From: Ectocarpus siliculosus
Lineage: Eukaryota > Sar > Phaeophyceae > Ectocarpales > Ectocarpaceae
Assembly (NCBI GenBank): GCA_000310025.1
Contig: FN649751.1
Span: 4,975,485 to 5,039,484, forward strand
Length of the DNA: 64,000 bases
Reading direction: 5' to 3'
Position numbers and translations under genes: made by a program. Positions 34,274 through 44,261 of this stretch are shown piece after piece (position 1 is the first letter of the stretch; every line of letters starts with the position of its first letter). The notes beneath the pieces are model-generated. The model was not told where the DNA came from. It was given only the letters and a program-made list of their open reading frames with translations, and made no database searches.

Positions 34274-34441
34274 GCGAGACACTGTTTAGATGTATTGAAA
34301 AAATAATTCCATTAATTTTCAGGATGAATCCCGTGTATGCGTTGGCGGGACGGGATCTACGGAGATCGATATACTAAACCAAACGTACCCACTCACGCCG
34401 AATCGGTCGCGAAAGAGCTATCAAGTCACGTGTTCACCCAC

Positions 34442-34512
34442 CACTTAGCGGGTTGCCGGAAAGGGCGAGCTCCTTCAGTGCTGAAAGGTGCCCCAGCTCC
34501 GATGGGATGGGG
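34442..34512 (-). pseudogene. chimeric LRR exon, 71 bp, frame-breaking
   Basis: The exon matches 32835-32906 (LKELALSGNPL) up to its first bases, but its acceptor side is replaced at about 34510 by the downstream intron of a different cassette (AAATTCATGGGAATTTTTTT). The nearest AG leaves 71 bp instead of 72, so inclusion would shift the frame. Confidence 0.75.
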
Positions 34513-34564
34513 CTTCTTGAAAATTCATGGGAATTTTTTTCAACACATCTAAACAGTGTCTCAC

Positions 34565-34636
34565 CGCTTAGCTGGTTTCCGTAGAGGGACAGATGTTGAA
34601 GCGCTGCGAGCTTTCCCAGCGCCGGCGGAATGGGAC
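34565..34636 (-). CDS. LRR exon, 72 bp, minus
   Basis: Complete LRR (GPIPPALGKLAAL, then LQHLSLYGNQL), TTACAG acceptor, GTGAGA donor; a close relative of 32294, 35497 and 34202. Confidence 0.85.
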
Positions 34637-34870
34637 CTGTAAGTGGAAGAAGAAAAACGGAGAGATGGTTGCGGGTCAAAACAAAAATAATGCCCCGGCT
34701 TCTAGACCAGTGAGTGGACGCCAACTAGACGCCAACTAGTGGGTGGGACAAGATCTCCGGAGATTAGTTGTCTTGAAAATAGAGCAGCCGGTAATTTGTT
34801 TTTTTGTTTCCCGCTTGTCTAGAAGCTTGTCAAATTCCTGATTTCATGATTCGCATGATCCTTTGTGCAG

Positions 34871-34942
34871 GGCCCATACCCAAGGAGCTGGGAGCCCTCA
34901 CGGAACTGAATGTGCTTTGGCTTTACAGCAACCAGCTTACAG
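34871..34942 (+). CDS. LRR exon, 72 bp, plus
   Basis: Complete LRR (GPIPKELGALTEL, then LNVLWLYSNQL), GTGCAG acceptor, GTGAGA donor. The GALTEL framework resembles the first LRR after the cap in this family (from recall). No inverted partner is seen. Confidence 0.8.
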
Positions 34943-35098
34943 GTGAGAGGCGAGGGCCACATACATTTTTTTCAACAGCCAAACCTACCGCTTTTAGAAT
35001 GAGTCCCGCCGTTGCGTTGGCAGGACCGTTTTTCTAGACGCCGGGGGATTAATCTTGTTTTTATCCCGCCAAATTCTTATTTTCCCTTCGTCTGGCAG

Positions 35099-35170
35099 GC
35101 AACATCCCGCCAGAGCTAGGAGATCTCCGACGGCTGCAGTGGCTGCAGCTCAGCGAGAACCACCTCACAG
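35099..35170 (+). CDS. LRR exon, 72 bp, plus
   Basis: Complete LRR (GNIPPELGDLRRL, then LQWLQLSENHL), TGGCAG acceptor, GTACCT donor. It is the left half of the 35.2-kb palindrome. Confidence 0.8.
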
Positions 35171-35275
35171 GTACCTATTTTACTTTGATGGTCGGTTTTG
35201 TTTTTTTTCTGGCATTCATCCATGGACCACTGCTAGAAAATTTTGAAGCCGACCATCAAAATAAAATAGGTGTAT

Positions 35276-35347
35276 CTGTGAGGTGGTTGTCGCGGAGCCA
35301 CAGCCTCTGCATCTGTCGGAGATCTCCTAGTTCTGGCGGAATGTTGC
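35276..35347 (-). pseudogene. LRR exon, 72 bp, minus, donor site lost
   Basis: Complete LRR (GNIPPELGDLRQM, then MQRLWLRDNHL) with TGGCAG acceptor. The donor position reads ATACAC where both relatives have GTACCT, so splicing out of this exon is probably impaired and the exon may be skipped. The reading frame is otherwise intact. Confidence 0.75.
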
Positions 35348-35496
35348 CTGCCAGACGGAGGGAAAACAAAAAGTTGGCGGGAGAAAACAAAATTAATCCC
35401 CCGGCGTCTAGAAAAACGGTCCTGCCAACGCCATACACGGGATTCATCCTGAAAATTCATGGGCATTTTTCTTAACTCATTCAAACAGTGTCTCAC

Positions 35497-35568
35497 CGCT
35501 TAGCTGGTTCCCGTTGAGGTATAGATCTTGAAGCGCTGCGAGCTTTCCCAGCGCCGGCGGAATGGGGC
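35497..35568 (-). CDS. LRR exon, 72 bp, minus, first after the cap
   Basis: Complete LRR (GPIPPALGKLAAL, then LQDLYLNGNQL), TTACAG acceptor, GTGAGA donor. It is the LRR exon nearest the cap on the same strand, with a TIR element between them. Confidence 0.85.
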
Positions 35569-36098
35569 CTGTAAGTGGAAGAAGGAAAACGGAGTGATGG
35601 TTGCGGGTCAAAACAAAAACAACGCCCCGGCTTCTAGACCAGTGAGTGGATGCTCTCTTTTTTTCTGGTACGATTTTTTGGGTGATCACCCCTCAACTCT
35701 TGCCCAAGACAGCCAAAACGGGAGAAGCTATTCCTCAACGGCAACGCCTTGGATTGGGGCGCGGTTTTTTGTGTTGTGGGCGCACAAACCAAAGCTAAAT
35801 ATCGCCAGAAACAGATTATTGGGTTCAAGGGGGGAAAAATGGAGCATCGGCGGAAAAGTACTCTAAATATCATACGTTTGCGGCAACCAAATTGCGGAGG
35901 AAAAAAACTGATCCGGTGTTTCCTTGAGTGTGTTCTACAGACTGGTGTCATGCAATATGAAGAGTCAACTCTCCACCAGGAGCCAGGAATACGTACTCCC
36001 ACTTTCTTGTCTTTATTGAAGTCAATTCCAAATCGGCCACCGAGGTTGTGCAAAAAAAAACATTTTTTTTGGTGGTCTGCGCGCTGTTTTTTTTTTGT

Positions 36099-37353
36099 CG
36101 TTAAGGCTTAGTCTTACGGTGTGATTATTTCCGGATTGGATTTTGGGGGGGGGTCCTTTTCTGAGCCAAAACAATAATTTGGGCGTCTTACGGGTAGGAA
36201 AATGGCATTTTTCAACAGCCCAAAATCCAACAGGGCAGTTTCCAACAACGATTCCGGCCGGCCTGTTAGAAAATTGGCCCATTTTCCAACAGCGACCCTG
36301 TTGGAAAATCGTTGTTAGAAATGGGGGGGTGTACCCCCTGGTCACACCCCGATCGTGCCAGAACGAGGAATTACACCTTCTGCTGGCCAAACAGAGGCCA
36401 GTATCATGAGGTCATGCACAAACCCTCTGCAGGTATCTAAAATTCAGGGCGTTCTGCGTCGTGTTGGCCGCACACGAGCCGATAACGTCAACCCTGCCAC
36501 ATTGCTCCGCTGACGTTCCTGCCTTTGGGCCGAAAAGAGCCGTTTTTGTGCCTGCTGCATGTGTGACCAGTCAAAACACACGCCAGAGAGAGCCTTTATG
36601 CCGTCGACATCCACAAACTGCAGCCAGTGGCGTGTGATCATATGCGTACCCTCTGCTCGCGTCCCAGAAACAGATCATAATGTCCAGTTTTGATTGCACA
36701 CGGGCTGTAAACGTGAACCGAAGTGCGTTGCGGTGTTGACTTTTTGACTTTTTTCTTGTTCCGCCGCGTGTTTGCTCCGTGTGTCACCCGCTACCAGTCC
36801 ACAACACATGCCAGAGATAGGCTTTCGGCCGACGACATCCACAAACTACTGCCAATGGAGTGTGATCACACACAATCGCTCTGCCCGCGTCCCAGAAGCA
36901 GAGCGTATTGTCCAGTTTTGATTGCACACGGCCTGTAAACGTGAACCGAAGTGTGTTGCGATGTTGACTTTTTTGAACGTTGCCTTTTTTTTTCTGGTTG
37001 CTCCGAGCGTGATCAATCCACAACGCATGCCCGAGAGAGGCCTTTGGCCGACGACATCCACAAACTGCAGTCACTGGCGTGCGATTATATACATGCCCTC
37101 TGGAGGCGACACCAAAACAGGGCATTTGGTGTCTTGTTGGTCGCACAAGAGCCAAAACCGTGAACTGAAGCATGTTGTGACCCGCAACGACTTGAATCGG
37201 CCCTTTTTTTCCCCCGTGAGAAAAAAATCTGTCTCGAGGAACCGTAAGACGTTCGTATGGATCCAGATCATTTTTCCCTTGCAGACCACCCCCCCCCCAC
37301 CGAGAGAAAAAAAAATCTCCGAAATAATCACGACGTAAGACTCGGCCTAACGG
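36099..37353. mobile_element. DNA element with ~36-bp TIRs inserted in the LRR array
   Basis: The left end (36099-36135, TTAGTCTTACGGTGTGATTA) and right end (37317-37353, inverse of GAGTCTTACGTCGTGATTAT) match at about 85 percent. LRR-type intron sequence resumes just outside at about 37380. The interior has tandem repeats and no transposase, so it is non-autonomous. Another hairpin pair built on TTTCCAACAACGATT lies near 36240-36320. Confidence 0.65.
36420..37170. repeat. tandem array, 3-4 diverged copies of ~220-230 bp
   Basis: The GACATCCACAAACT block starts at about 36606, 36834 and 37051. TGTCCAGTTTTGATTGCACA occurs twice and the GTGAACCGAAGTG block also recurs. The array is internal to the 36.1-37.35 kb TIR element. 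Confidence 0.8.
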
Positions 37354-37516
37354 CGTAATCTCGAGGTCTAACTGTCTGGATGTGTTGAAAAAAAATCGCA
37401 TGAATTTTCAAGATGAATCCCGTGTGGGTGAGTAGGTGGCTTCTAAGCCGGGTTAATTATTGAAGTTTTCAAACCAACTCCTTTAATTAACCCCGCTGTG
37501 TACATTCCCCTCGAAG

Positions 37517-37612
37517 GATCTATTCCCGCGGCGCTGGGAGCTCTCAGCAAGCTGGAGTGTCTGTTAATTTTCAATCTTTAGCGTCTGTCAATCTTTGACA
37601 ACAAGTTAACCG
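37517..37612 (+). pseudogene. LRR exon with 24-bp internal duplication and stop, plus
   Basis: The exon is 96 bp (72 + 24). It starts as a normal LRR (GSIPAALGALSKL) and ends normally (IFDNKLTG), but the middle is partly duplicated (CTGTTAATTTTCAATCTTT next to CTGTCAATCTTT), which puts a TAG in frame. Splice sites (GAAG acceptor, GTGAGG donor) look intact. Confidence 0.75.
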
Positions 37613-37803
37613 GTGAGGGAGTGCATTTTTTTTTCAACGGCATTCTAGAAGGCTACTTGCCAACGCCAAAGGGAGGACACGCGTTCTATAATAGAAGCTG
37701 TAAGCTGTATCAAGCATCTCTTTCTCCACGAATTCGTAAGGATGGTCAAGCACATTTATCTCTAGAGGAAAGCACGTGAAGAAACAAATGCACAAGAACT
37801 AAC

Positions 37804-37978
37804 CTTGGAGGTTGTTCGCCGCCAGGCCAAGCTTGACCACTCGGCCCTGGCCGTTAACTTGGACTCCATCCCATGTCGCTAGCTCGGCATCTGTGCCCCA
37901 GTTGCCTCTTCGGCTCCATCCATACCCGCAGGTCAAACGAAACAGGGCAATCAATGCTTCACGGTCCGTGGAAGCCAT
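37804..37978 (-). CDS. N-terminal cap exon of the LRR-ROCO protein
   Basis: An ATG at 37978 opens MASTDREALIALFR, a tryptophan-rich segment (GYGWSRRGNW), then ATWDGVQVNGQGRVVKLGL and NNLQ, with the GTTAGT donor after 37804. The W-x-GV...GRVVKL-L...NNL-G pattern is the classical N-terminal LRR cap of plant-type LRR proteins and matches the start of brown-algal LRR-ROCO proteins (from recall). The 175-bp exon ends in phase 1, as needed by the LRR exons. No signal peptide is visible, so the product is probably intracellular. The promoter should lie above 37979. Confidence 0.88.
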
Positions 37979-40900
37979 CGCTCAGGGAACCTGCACGGAG
38001 TTGATATATGTAGCGACGCGGCTAATCTCAATCCCGCCAACACCCCGCCAACTTGCCTGCGATTTGGAGTCCAGTCAAGTCACCACACCTCCCCATCCCC
38101 ATCACCAATGATGAGGGAGAATGCGGGAAGAATGAGCAACCAGCCTTGTACCGAACTTGCAAAAGACGCCCTGCTACTGCTATACAGCAGTCTGAAAAAA
38201 GCTGTGCACTGCACAGCAGTGCAATGGACGGTGTTGCAGAGATTTCGATGAATTGCGTGAGAGAAGCTCTGGTTCGGACATAGTAGACCGTTTATATGCA
38301 GAGCATGCGCTTCCCGCGTTCCCGCGAACGCGAACGCACGTGATTGTTTCGGTTGGCAGAACAGTATTTATTTTCTGTCTTGCTTGTTTCTGCTAGCAGA
38401 TTTGGAAAAGACTTATGTGACTACAGGCCGATTCAGCTCCGTTCTCAGCTCCGATCACTTTGCGTGCCGAAAGATCGCCGTTGTGCCTCGGCTAAGAGCA
38501 AAAAACATACATAGAGACCAGCAGGGAGACACAGGCAGCCCACCCCAAAAGCACGCTTATCAGCAATGCGCACAGGACTCACATAGTACAATACTATTCA
38601 CCCGTGCCTAATCTCTCTGACGTGGGGCAGATATCCTTTCCAGATCCAATCTACTGCCTACCGGCTGTCCAAGATTCAAACGCAAAATACCACCACTGGT
38701 ACATACAGCACCCTGAACATGTGATCAACCCGGTGCCGCATCCGCGTGGGAGAGCACAGAAAGCGCACACCGGAGCCGATGCTAACGTACTGCCTCGGTG
38801 CTTGATGTTGTTGTGATTGCGGTGCGTGTGGTTCCCAATATTGGGAGTGAAGGGTGGTTCGTCTGCTGTGTACAAAATTTCGCTCAAAGGCAAGGGGTTT
38901 CGGGACTACAGCTCCGATCACAGCTCTCTATTTGTAGTACAGAACAGTTAAATTTATCACGATTTTTATGCATTTTGTGCGATAGTGGATGATGGTCTCG
39001 ATTCTCTGATGAGCGGGCCGTTTTTTTGTCGATCTGGCGCTTCTGTGAGGCGGTTTCCCGTCAGCGTCTTCGCGTCTAGCGCCGCTAGCATTTGCGCTTG
39101 CCGTATGCTCTGTCCAAGGATGAGGTGGAGAAGATGTGCCAACAGGTATTGCTTGCACAGGTACATCCTCTGTGCGGATGGTTGCTGTCGGAGACAGGCA
39201 TGCACACCTGCTCAGAAACTACTGCTGCTGTACAGCAGTCTGTTTCTCTCCGCATAGCTGCTACTGCTGTACAGCAGTAGTACTACTGTACTCCTGTTCG
39301 TCACCCTTACATATACCGCGTCCCCATCCCTGTGAGCCCCACACATGGACCCACTGCTGCACCATCCTTGCCGCCGTGATTTACGGGTGTACACGCATGC
39401 TTGGAAGATCTTTGACCGCAGAGAGCCAGTTGTGGGGAAAAAAACAAAAAAAAATCAAATTAACCCAGTCACGTAAGGGTTAAGTAAACATGTAAACGCT
39501 CACACTGAGCGCTTGTCGGTAATTGGAAGGGAAAATACATAGTACAGCTAGCCACGGCATTCTTTCCAGATGGAATGAACACCTGAGCACGCCTCCACCG
39601 AAAAGAAGTGTACCACAGGTATTGTACAAAGGCAAGTGCCAGGAAGTGAATTACAACAATGTGCCAAACAAATCGGGAACTCACCAACCAGCCAACGACG
39701 GAGTAAAACGGGTCGCTGGGGAGAGTGCGGTATCTCGCTTGCCGTATCACGCTCCTCTCGTTTGCAAAGCCACCACTCTAAGACTTTGAACCAAGAGCTC
39801 CGGCAACCCCTCCCCTCGTTTGTTGTTTGATCCCGTCCCAATCTAAACCTCGTGGCTTGATGTATACTATAGGTAGGATTGATGTGGGCGTGTGTGCGGA
39901 GAAATCACAGCTGGCGTGATGCAGGATGCCATCTGCGGGCCCCCTCAGAGGGCTCCTTTTAGGTCATTTTAGGCACCTTCCAAACCCTCTTTCCCGTCCT
40001 CTCCTCGCTGCAAAGTGTGTGTGCGTGTGCGTGTGTTGGCAGGTAGAAGGGTGGTCTGGTTGCTCTGGCCGCGTGGTTGAGTTGCATGGAGTTTACTTCA
40101 ACAGCAGCAGCACATGATAATAACATTATGAGTCTCAGGGTACCGGGAGGGTGCTGAATCCCCCCGCATTCGGGGGCCGATCCAAGAAGACCAGCAGAGC
40201 CGTATCTATGTAGCAGCAGCCTCGTCGTCGGCGCCAGACAGAATTGAACCTCGGTGTACTACTACTGTTATCGTACTCACAATTTAGGTTCTGGTGCATG
40301 TTGGGTGTTTGCTAGCTCTGTGAATGTATCACCGGAGCTGCCTCGCGGTAGGGCAAGACGCTCGAGCAAGCAGCAGTAGTAATAATTAATACGGAGCTCG
40401 GTGCAGCACACGCCGCGCCCGAAGCCAAGATTTGTACTTGTTCTACTCCGAATGTACTAACATGAGTCTCCAACGGGTGGTTTGGATAGCTGAGGTCCTG
40501 GATGTTCTTCAGCTGTAGTATCGCTGCGGATAATAACTTGTTGTGGTCTAGACCACAATCTAGACGCCTGGTTACCTCCATTTTGAAGTTTTTTTTTTTT
40601 TTGCTGTTTTTTGTCTGCCGTCAAGGACGGTGCTTCCGCGCCCCGTGTGGCGAAGTGTCAGTGTGCATGACAAATGGCAAAGAAGCGGCAGCAGCGGGGC
40701 TTCCGCTGACACTTCCCTCGACAAGGTGGCAGCACATGGGGGGTTTCAAATGTTGGACGGAGCTGGACGAACGAGTGATCTGCGACTGACTGCTGACGGG
40801 TCACGGTGGCGTCCTTCATCGTCGCGGCCCCGCTGATGAGGTGGGAGAGCGCATCTGTCGCCAGGCCGACTGCTGTTGTTGTTGTTGTGTGTTCGTGGAT

Positions 40901-43900
40901 TGCATGCATATGCATACGCGGAACGTACAGTTTGGAGCTGCCAGAGGGAAGAAAAAGGCGCTTTGTACAACATGGTGATTGGACAGCCGTCGCCGATCGG
41001 CCAGCACCCTCGACGGGCTACGGCAAGGTATTCTGCATCATCCTATTAAATACTCGCAGAACGTCGTCGTCGACCGTCGACCGTCGACCGTCGACCGTAA
41101 TTTTACTTGAAAATAGACTGCGGTCGAAAAATATGAAAAAAAAATCCCGCATATTGGCATATTTTTCAGTTGTTGTGTAACTGGGTGGAGCCTTGGCGGG
41201 TATGAGTACAGTTGTTGTGTGCCTAGATTGAGTCTTTGGCGGATATGAGTACGTCGCCGACGATGTATAGACGCCATCCGAGGATTGGAGGAGGGCCCTC
41301 ACTGCATAACGCGTCGGAGAGAACGGCAGTCCAGCAGATGTACACTGGAGGACTGTCAGCAGCTGGTGATCAGGACATATGCGCCCATGTGGTCTACGTG
41401 TCCAGCCAGCAGCAGTTATATGTAATACAGCAACAACACAGCACGAAACGGCACAGCCGCGCATGCATCTTCATCATATCACTCCACCAATTCCTTCACC
41501 TTTGGCGGCGCGTAGAGGGCGAACGCGAGTACATACTAATACGGTATGTGCTACATTGTAGCAAGGATTGGTAAAGATCGTGCCCACCATATGGTGCGTC
41601 CAGCAATCCACAACCACAACACCGAGAACGACAGGGAACCAACGGAACATGAAGATCGGTTCTCTGTTCTCCCAATAACGGTCCCGACAGTCTCGCCGAA
41701 AGTTGCGACCGGTGCACGCGTACACACCATCACACGCCTCTACCCCTACCATCGACTACAAGTAAACGTTTCAGCATCACCAAGTGTGATGCCATGCTGT
41801 CCGTCACCGATGGACGACATGCCACTACCGACGAAGACGACGAACGCAGGCGAGTACACACCATGTGCCATATTGCGGCAAAGATCGTATGCATTCAGGA
41901 AAGAATACTACCGCGTTTTTCGACAACTTCAAATACGTCCAAGCCAAGGAGACGGACTCATATGGAAAAGCAACGACCCGTTTATAGTGCGAGTGGTGCA
42001 CGAGGAAGCACGCCAACATCCAACCGTCGGTCCTCATATCTGTTCGAAAAGTAGCGCCGGCAGTCGATCAGCAGCATGAGCTCCTGACCACACATTTTGA
42101 GCGATGTACATCCCGCGATCGTGTCCAGTCCCTGCTGGGGCATATCATGTCGGCGGGAACACAAGGCTTCAAGGACAGAGCTGGGTCCGCGATAGACCGC
42201 CCACAATCCCCATAGTTGCATGGACGAACGTAGCCGCCATTGTTTTTGCGGGCGCCGAGAGCGAAATGGGTGACATAGTGGTATGCTGGAGCTGTTGCTA
42301 GTGTGATGGTCGCAAAATACCGTTCTCTTGCGCAAGGCTTTGGACAGACCTGAATCCATGCCGAGAGCCAAGTAGGTGACCTACAGGTATGCTGGAGCTA
42401 TTGCTACAATGATGATCGCTAAGAACGTTCTCTTGCGGTCAAGCTCCTCCTTTGGGTCAGGCTGCCTCTATCAAAGGACGAAAGTTCTCCGTTTTGAATA
42501 ACAATAGCGATTGCTTTGTCTCCTAGTCTATAGAAGATCGCCACTACGATGTGTGCAGCTGGACTATCAAAAAATAATATTTCTGAGCGCTACCCCGGTC
42601 TACTCTTGTGTACCCATACCCGATACTAACAGCGACCGGATCCCTGTTGCAGTACAATACAAACGGCTGAACAACGCAAGTACTCCATCACTGGGAAACA
42701 GTAGCAGTCTCGCTGTAGTTTGTGGAAATCCTAGCGCGCTGGGTGACCAAGAGGCGCAGACTGTTTGAAAAGGCGCAAATGGAGACTGTCCGCAACAGCT
42801 TGACCAAAGCACACGACCAATGAATCGCTACACTCGACGTCCCTTTCGAACCTAGCGTAGACAAGGAACCGAAGTTTTGATGTCTCACCAAGAATCGCTG
42901 CCTTACCTTTCCGATGCCACGCCCTCAAGACCCCCAAAGCTCCGATTACCACCCCCCAGTTGTCGTGTCCCACTCTGACTGGTATGGTTTAGGTTGCGGA
43001 GGGCCGGGGCATTTCTCCCCTGAAAATCAGACGCTCAGCGAACTGGTTCCGAACGTCTCTATTTTGAATATTGTTGGGAAAAGTTGAAGTTGCAACGTTT
43101 GGAAATGAAATCATATGAAGCTAAGTTGGGACCAGTTCACAATCGACCCGATTCAAAATTTTGTTTTACCCAAGTCGATCACTTCCTGTAGGCCCATCGC
43201 CCCTATATTTTCGAAAGAATGACGAAGGAATGCATCCCAAGCCAATCACCTAGCAAGGAGCTAAAATGGGTGGGTTCTGCCGGGTCGAGACGTCCCAAAT
43301 CTATCCCAAATCTATTTAGTTACAATACGTTTAGACGGCAGTTCGAATGTTGGTTTTCCAACACTACAGTACACTCCCGTACAACTATAACTCCGCCACC
43401 ACTGCTCCATCGAAGAGCATCCTGTAGGTCGCGACGTCTCTAGTTTACGTGGTAAGTCTCGCAGCCGTTTCACACGCTTGAACGTAAGCGCAAAAACAGG
43501 CAGCGGAGGCGGAAGACGCACGATCTTCCAATACGGCTCCTGTGATCGATTTATCTCCTCCGCTGTGTGTCCCGCTTCAACCTGTTCATATGGAGAATGT
43601 TACCGTGCAACGTCGTGGAAGTCCTCAAATTATTACGGTGCTCCAGGTCGAACCCGTGCTCTTTGGGTAAGCCTGTCAAACCAAGCAGCCACCGACGAGA
43701 TAGGGTAGGCTGAGAACTTCCCGGCTTTTTACACCATTGGGCACGAGTACTAGTTGAATAATATCGGTCGGCGTAGACTGACTTCCCTCCCTTGTGCTCT
43801 GTCGAACACGAGGAAGGACGGAACGTCTTCCGTTTCATGAGGAGTGACGTCTCCGAGGTGGACGACAGCACATTTGTACACGAACGCGATACTGTTTTGC

Positions 43901-44039
43901 CTTGTCTGGTGCCTGGACTGTTTGTTGACGTCCGCCCCATAACTTCCGCAAAACGAGTTGTCGCATCAACAACAAGGTGCACAGCGAGACCATTCCCATT
44001 ACCAAGTGTCTGCTCACCAAATATACAGCGGTTGGTGGC
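37979..44039. other. promoter side of the LRR-ROCO gene, then non-coding DNA
   Basis: No gene is recognised. Small repeats are visible: the palindrome ACTGCTGTACAGCAGT and variants near 38174, 39227 and 39263; a 7-bp tandem (CGACCGT x4) at 41071-41098; a short tandem at about 41160-41250; and a ~105-bp direct duplication (42260-42345 and 42365-42440, sharing TATGCTGGAGCT). A minus-strand frame at 43551-43982 is open but unrecognised. Confidence 0.4.
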
Positions 44040-44190
44040 GGGGGTAGCAGTAGCACTGGTGGTGATTCGAACAACAATTCAGACCAGGGCGCGGTACGGG
44101 GAACCGCCGGAAGTGGCAGCGGACGGGACTCCGACCACAACTCAGACCAGGGCACGGTACGGAAACCACAGGAACCAAGCGATGCTTTCA
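44040..44190 (+). repeat. two ~65-bp tandem repeats, possibly coding
   Basis: ACTCAGACCAGGGCRCGGTACGG recurs at about 44077 and 44142, preceded by Gly/Ser codons. In the plus frame 43977-44204 it reads NSDQGAVRG and later NSDQGTVRK. It lies just upstream of the recombinase and may be the tail of another ORF of that element. Confidence 0.5.
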
Positions 44191-44261
44191 CCAAGATCGG
44201 TTGATTGTGAGTAAATAACTTTGGTGTGGCATGAGGCCCGCCCCCAGCCTCATTCCGAGCC

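Larger units (their letters stand above)
35050..35440. repeat. palindrome centred near 35218 around two GNIP-type LRR exons
   Basis: The plus exon 35099-35170 and its flanks are mirrored by the minus exon 35276-35347 and its flanks. Mirrored marks include the GGTACCTATTTTA / TAAAATAGGTGTA pair and the TTTCTAGACGCCGG / CCGGCGTCTAGAAAA pair. The centre is only ~40 bp. Confidence 0.85.
8884..37978 (-). other. putative full span of one LRR-ROCO gene
   Basis: The cap exon (37804-37978) ends in phase 1, every minus-strand LRR exon except one is 72 bp and phase 1-1, and the first Roc exon (16832-17090) starts in phase 1. The order cap, LRRs, Roc, COR, tail is the order of ROCO LRR-GTPases, all on the minus strand. 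The weak point is the ~14.5 kb between the last LRR exon (31592) and the first Roc exon, which holds transposable elements. Two separate loci or a rearranged gene remain possible. Confidence 0.5.

Noticed and set aside
31308-35640. A plus-strand LRR gene using the nine plus exons
   Set aside because: No plus-strand cap exon, start or Roc/other downstream domain is visible, and two of the exons are broken or oddly spaced.
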